Origin: Sphingomonas phyllosphaerae
GTDB taxonomy: Bacteria > Pseudomonadota > Alphaproteobacteria > Sphingomonadales > Sphingomonadaceae
Direction of reading: 5' to 3'
DNA length: 64,000 nucleotides
Assembly: GCA_036946405.1 (NCBI GenBank)
Contig: JAQIJC010000001.1
Location: forward strand, 119,501-183,500
Shown here: positions 61,751 through 64,000 of the stretch, piece by piece
How positions within the stretch are numbered: the first letter of the stretch is position 1
How the letters are laid out: each line of letters opens with the position of its first letter
Program-made: the position numbers and the translations under genes
Notes under the pieces: generated by a model
What the model was told of the DNA's origin: nothing
The model's database searches: none
Seen by the model: the letters and a program-made list of their open reading frames with translations, nothing else

Positions 61751-62688
61751 CCGCGCCGATCCGCCTCGCGCTGGTCGGTATGGGCAAGATCGCCCACGAC
61801 CAGCATCTGCCCGCGATCGCCGCCGGCAAGAGCTTCGACCTCGTCGCCACCGTCAGCCGCAGCGGCGAGAGCGTCAATGGTCTGCCGTTCTTCCGCGACG
61901 TCTACGAACTCGCCGCCAGCGGCCTTGAGGTGGACGCGGTGTCGCTGTGCACCCCGCCGCAGGTGCGCCGCGCGATCGCGCAATATTGCATCGAGCAGGG
62001 CTGGCACGTCTTCCTCGAAAAGCCGCCGGGGGCGACGCTGGCCGAGGTGATCGCGCTGCGCGACGCCGCCGCGGCGAAGGGCGTCAGCCTGTTCGCCAGC
62101 TGGCACTCGCGCTACGCCGACGGGGTCGAGCCGGCGCGCGCATGGCTTGCCGAGCGCGAGGTGAAGCGCGCCCGGATCACCTGGCGCGAGGACGTGCGCG
62201 TCTGGCATCCGGGGCAGGACTGGATCTGGGAGCCGGGCGGCTTCGGCGTGTTCGATCCCGGCATCAACGCGCTGTCGATCGCGACACGCATCCTGCCGCG
62301 CCCGTTCTTCGTCGAGACCGCCGAGCTGGACGTGCCGTCGAACCGCGCGGCGCCGATCGCGGCGCGCGTGTCGTTCCGCGACACCGCCGGGGCCGAGATC
62401 GCGATGGACCTCGACTTCCGCCAGGAAGGCCCGCAGCATTGGGATATCGAGGTGGAGACCGACGACGGCACCTTGCTGCTGTCGAAAGGCGGCTCGGTGC
62501 TGACGATCGACGGCAAGGAAGCGCTGGCGCACGACGCCGACCTGCACGGCGAATATCCGGGGCTCTACCACCGCTTCGGCGCGATCGTGCGCGCGGGCGT
62601 GTCGGACGTCGACGTCTCGCCGCTGCGCGCGGTGGCCGACGTGTTCCTGCGCGGGCGGCACATCAGCGTCGAGCCGTTCGTGGAGTAA
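61747..62688 (+). CDS. Gfo/Idh/MocA-family galactose 1-dehydrogenase
   Basis: A 313-residue NAD(P)-dependent oxidoreductase. The Rossmann motif is LALVGMGKIAHDQHLPAI and the family EKP motif is E91-K92-P93 in VFLEKPPGATLAE; the ligand face holds DWIWEPGGFGVFDPG. It resembles D-galactose 1-dehydrogenase (Gal) of the De Ley-Doudoroff pathway, which makes galactono-lactone for the SMP-30 enzyme. The GTG start overlaps the AraD1-like stop. A related sugar such as L-arabinose or D-fucose could also be used. Confidence 0.9.
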   Translation: MTAPIRLALVGMGKIAHDQHLPAIAAGKSFDLVATVSRSGESVNGLPFFRDVYELAASGLEVDAVSLCTPPQVRRAIAQYCIEQGWHVFLEKPPGATLAEVIALRDAAAAKGVSLFASWHSRYADGVEPARAWLAEREVKRARITWREDVRVWHPGQDWIWEPGGFGVFDPGINALSIATRILPRPFFVETAELDVPSNRAAPIAARVSFRDTAGAEIAMDLDFRQEGPQHWDIEVETDDGTLLLSKGGSVLTIDGKEALAHDADLHGEYPGLYHRFGAIVRAGVSDVDVSPLRAVADVFLRGRHISVEPFVE

Positions 62689-62693
62689 GCTTA

Positions 62694-62720
62694 CGTCGCC
62701 CCGGCCTGATCCGGGCGACG
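62694..62720. repeat. Short palindrome CGTCGCCC...GGGCGACG
   Basis: Eight-base perfect arms around CGGCCTGATCC, starting just after the dehydrogenase stop; a half-length copy of the long palindrome family. Confidence 0.65.
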
Positions 62721-62747
62721 ATACTGGCGGTTCGGTGCACATCTCCA

Positions 62748-62817
62748 CCGTTCGTGCTGAGCCTGTCGAAGCACGTGCCCAGCGGCACGCCCTTCGACAA
62801 GCTCAGGGCAAACGGTG
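62748..62817. repeat. Dispersed repeat (CCGTTCGTGCTGAGCCTGTCGAAG and complement)
   Basis: CGTGCTGAGCCTGTCGAAGC at the left and CTTCGACAAGCTCAGGGCAA at the right are an inverted pair about 70 bases long in the convergent space. Same family as 53464 and 25190. Confidence 0.85.
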
Positions 62818-62847
62818 GGGAGTAATCGCCTCAGCCCACGGTCAGCC

Positions 62848-64000
62848 TCATTCCCGCACCCGCAGCATCGCGACCGCCGCGCCGGCCATCGTCACCGCGG
62901 CGAAGGCCATCGTCCAGATCGGCTCGGTCGGGAAGAAGTGGCGGGTGATCGACCCCATCACCGTCGCGACCAGCAATTGCGGCGTCACGACGAAGACGTT
63001 GAACAATCCCATATAGATGCCGAGCTTGCGCTGCGGCAGCGCCGAGGCGAGGATCGCATAGGGCATGGCGAGGATCGTCGACCAGGCGATGCCGATCCCG
63101 ATCTCGCTAACCAGCAGCCACTGCGCATCGGGCATCACGAAGATGCTCGCGAACCCCGCCGCCCCGCACAGCAGCCCGACGACATGCGTCCGCGCCTTGC
63201 CGATCCGCGCCGACAGCCACGGCAGCAGCACCAGCGCCGATATTGCGGCGACGCCGTTATAGGTCGCGAACAGCACGTCGACCCAGTTCGCGCCGCGCTG
63301 ATACGCCGGGCTGGCGGCGTCGGGCGCGGCGAAGAACACCTGCGTGACCACCGGCGTGGTGTTGATCCACATGATGAACAGCGCCGACCAGCTGAAGAAC
63401 TGGACGACCGCCAACCGCTTCATCAGCGGCGGCATCCCTGCAAAGTCGCCGACGATATGCCCGAGCAGCCCCGGCGACCGCCCCGCCCGCGCCGCGCGGA
63501 TCGCGACGAGGCTCGCCGCGCCATAGCCGGCGAGCAGCGCGCCGAGCAGGTACATTTCCTTCTCGAGCCCGGTGAGCGCGACCAGCACGACCACCGCCGC
63601 GCCCGCCGCGATCCACAGCAACGGTGCGGTCGCGCCCCGTGCGGCGAGCACCTGCGCGGTTACGCCGTCGTCGGTCTGCGCCGCGCCGTCGAACGCGGCC
63701 ATCTCGGCGGGCGAATATTCGCGCGTCGTCACCACCGTCCACAGCACGCTGGCGAGCAGCGCCGCACCGCCGAACCAGAAGGCGTATTTGACCGAGTCGG
63801 GTATCTGTCCCGGCGGGGCGACGTTCGACACGCCGGCCTGTTCGAGCAGCCACGGAAAGATCGACCCGAACACAGCTCCCGCGCCGATGAACGCGGTCTG
63901 CACGCCGTAACCGGCGGCATGCTGGTCGCGGTCGAGCATGTCGCCGACAAACGCGCGGAACGGCTCCATCGAAATGTTGAGCGACGCATCGAGCACCCAC
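62848..64000 (-). CDS. SLC45-type MFS sugar transporter, N-terminus cut by the window edge
   Basis: About 384 residues of a permease; the first helices lie outside. The fragment opens with WVLDASLNISMEPFRAFVGD, the helix-4 signature also seen (as WILDAANNVTMEPYRAYVGD) in the transporter at 46353, so the two are paralogs. Ten or so hydrophobic segments follow, ending in AAVAMLRVRE. It likely moves a disaccharide or hexose. It is convergent with the galactose operon and its promoter is outside the window. Confidence 0.88.
   Translation of the reverse strand, partial: WVLDASLNISMEPFRAFVGDMLDRDQHAAGYGVQTAFIGAGAVFGSIFPWLLEQAGVSNVAPPGQIPDSVKYAFWFGGAALLASVLWTVVTTREYSPAEMAAFDGAAQTDDGVTAQVLAARGATAPLLWIAAGAAVVVLVALTGLEKEMYLLGALLAGYGAASLVAIRAARAGRSPGLLGHIVGDFAGMPPLMKRLAVVQFFSWSALFIMWINTTPVVTQVFFAAPDAASPAYQRGANWVDVLFATYNGVAAISALVLLPWLSARIGKARTHVVGLLCGAAGFASIFVMPDAQWLLVSEIGIGIAWSTILAMPYAILASALPQRKLGIYMGLFNVFVVTPQLLVATVMGSITRHFFPTEPIWTMAFAAVTMAGAAVAMLRVRE

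Noticed and set aside
1..64000. CRISPR array, prophage, insertion sequence or integrative element
   Set aside because: No regularly spaced direct repeats, transposase, integrase or phage structural gene was seen; the repeats found are inverted and dispersed.

Overview
The window is GC-rich chromosomal DNA from an alphaproteobacterium, most likely a Sphingomonas-type sphingomonad. The evidence is the gene families and their order, the many in-frame 1-4 base gene overlaps, and the dense scatter of sphingomonad-style palindromic repeats (CTTCGACAAGCTCAG units and CCCGGA-TC-rich palindromes). No rRNA, tRNA, CRISPR array, prophage or insertion sequence was seen. It reads as a core and catabolic chromosome segment with about 50 genes.

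Region 1 (1-7.4 kb) is a minus-strand propionyl-CoA operon: pccB, a TfoX C-terminal-domain protein, methylmalonyl-CoA epimerase, a PaaG-like enoyl-CoA hydratase, methylmalonyl-CoA mutase, an LprI-like protein and the start of bioB. A divergent ScfR/MccR/RamB-type regulator faces it. Region 2 (7.5-18.8 kb) holds a chemoreceptor, a secreted amidohydrolase, threonine ammonia-lyase, Bpt, threonine aldolase behind a highly structured 5' leader, and a circularly permuted ATP-grasp/alpha-E/transglutaminase operon whose transglutaminase lacks the catalytic Cys. Region 3 (18.9-36.5 kb) is envelope biology: DsbD, a secreted phosphatase, an SLC13 permease, TamB/TamA, a 57-residue membrane protein, an STN-domain protein and CcmF-CcmG-CcmH. 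Region 4 (36.5-43.3 kb) is a complete RND efflux operon with a divergent TetR repressor and operator.

Region 5 (43.4-47.7 kb) is a sucrose/alpha-glucan unit: a LacI regulator, a 26-base palindromic operator, amylosucrase and an SLC45-type sugar transporter. Region 6 (47.7-52.6 kb) carries maleylacetoacetate isomerase and bioF-bioD-bioA. Region 7 (52.6-64 kb) is a De Ley-Doudoroff galactose/galactonate regulon: a GntR regulator, an IlvD/Edd sugar-acid dehydratase, periplasmic mutarotase, a FucP-type transporter, an SMP-30 lactonase, DgoK, DgoA, an AraD1/GguC-family protein and a Gfo/Idh/MocA dehydrogenase. It is followed by a truncated SLC45 transporter.

All eight places where genes converge contain a dispersed palindromic repeat, so these elements probably double as bidirectional terminators. 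The least understood items are the structured leader of the threonine aldolase gene, the ATP-grasp/alpha-E/dead-transglutaminase operon, and a hairpin that covers the ribosome binding site of an unknown 85-residue gene.
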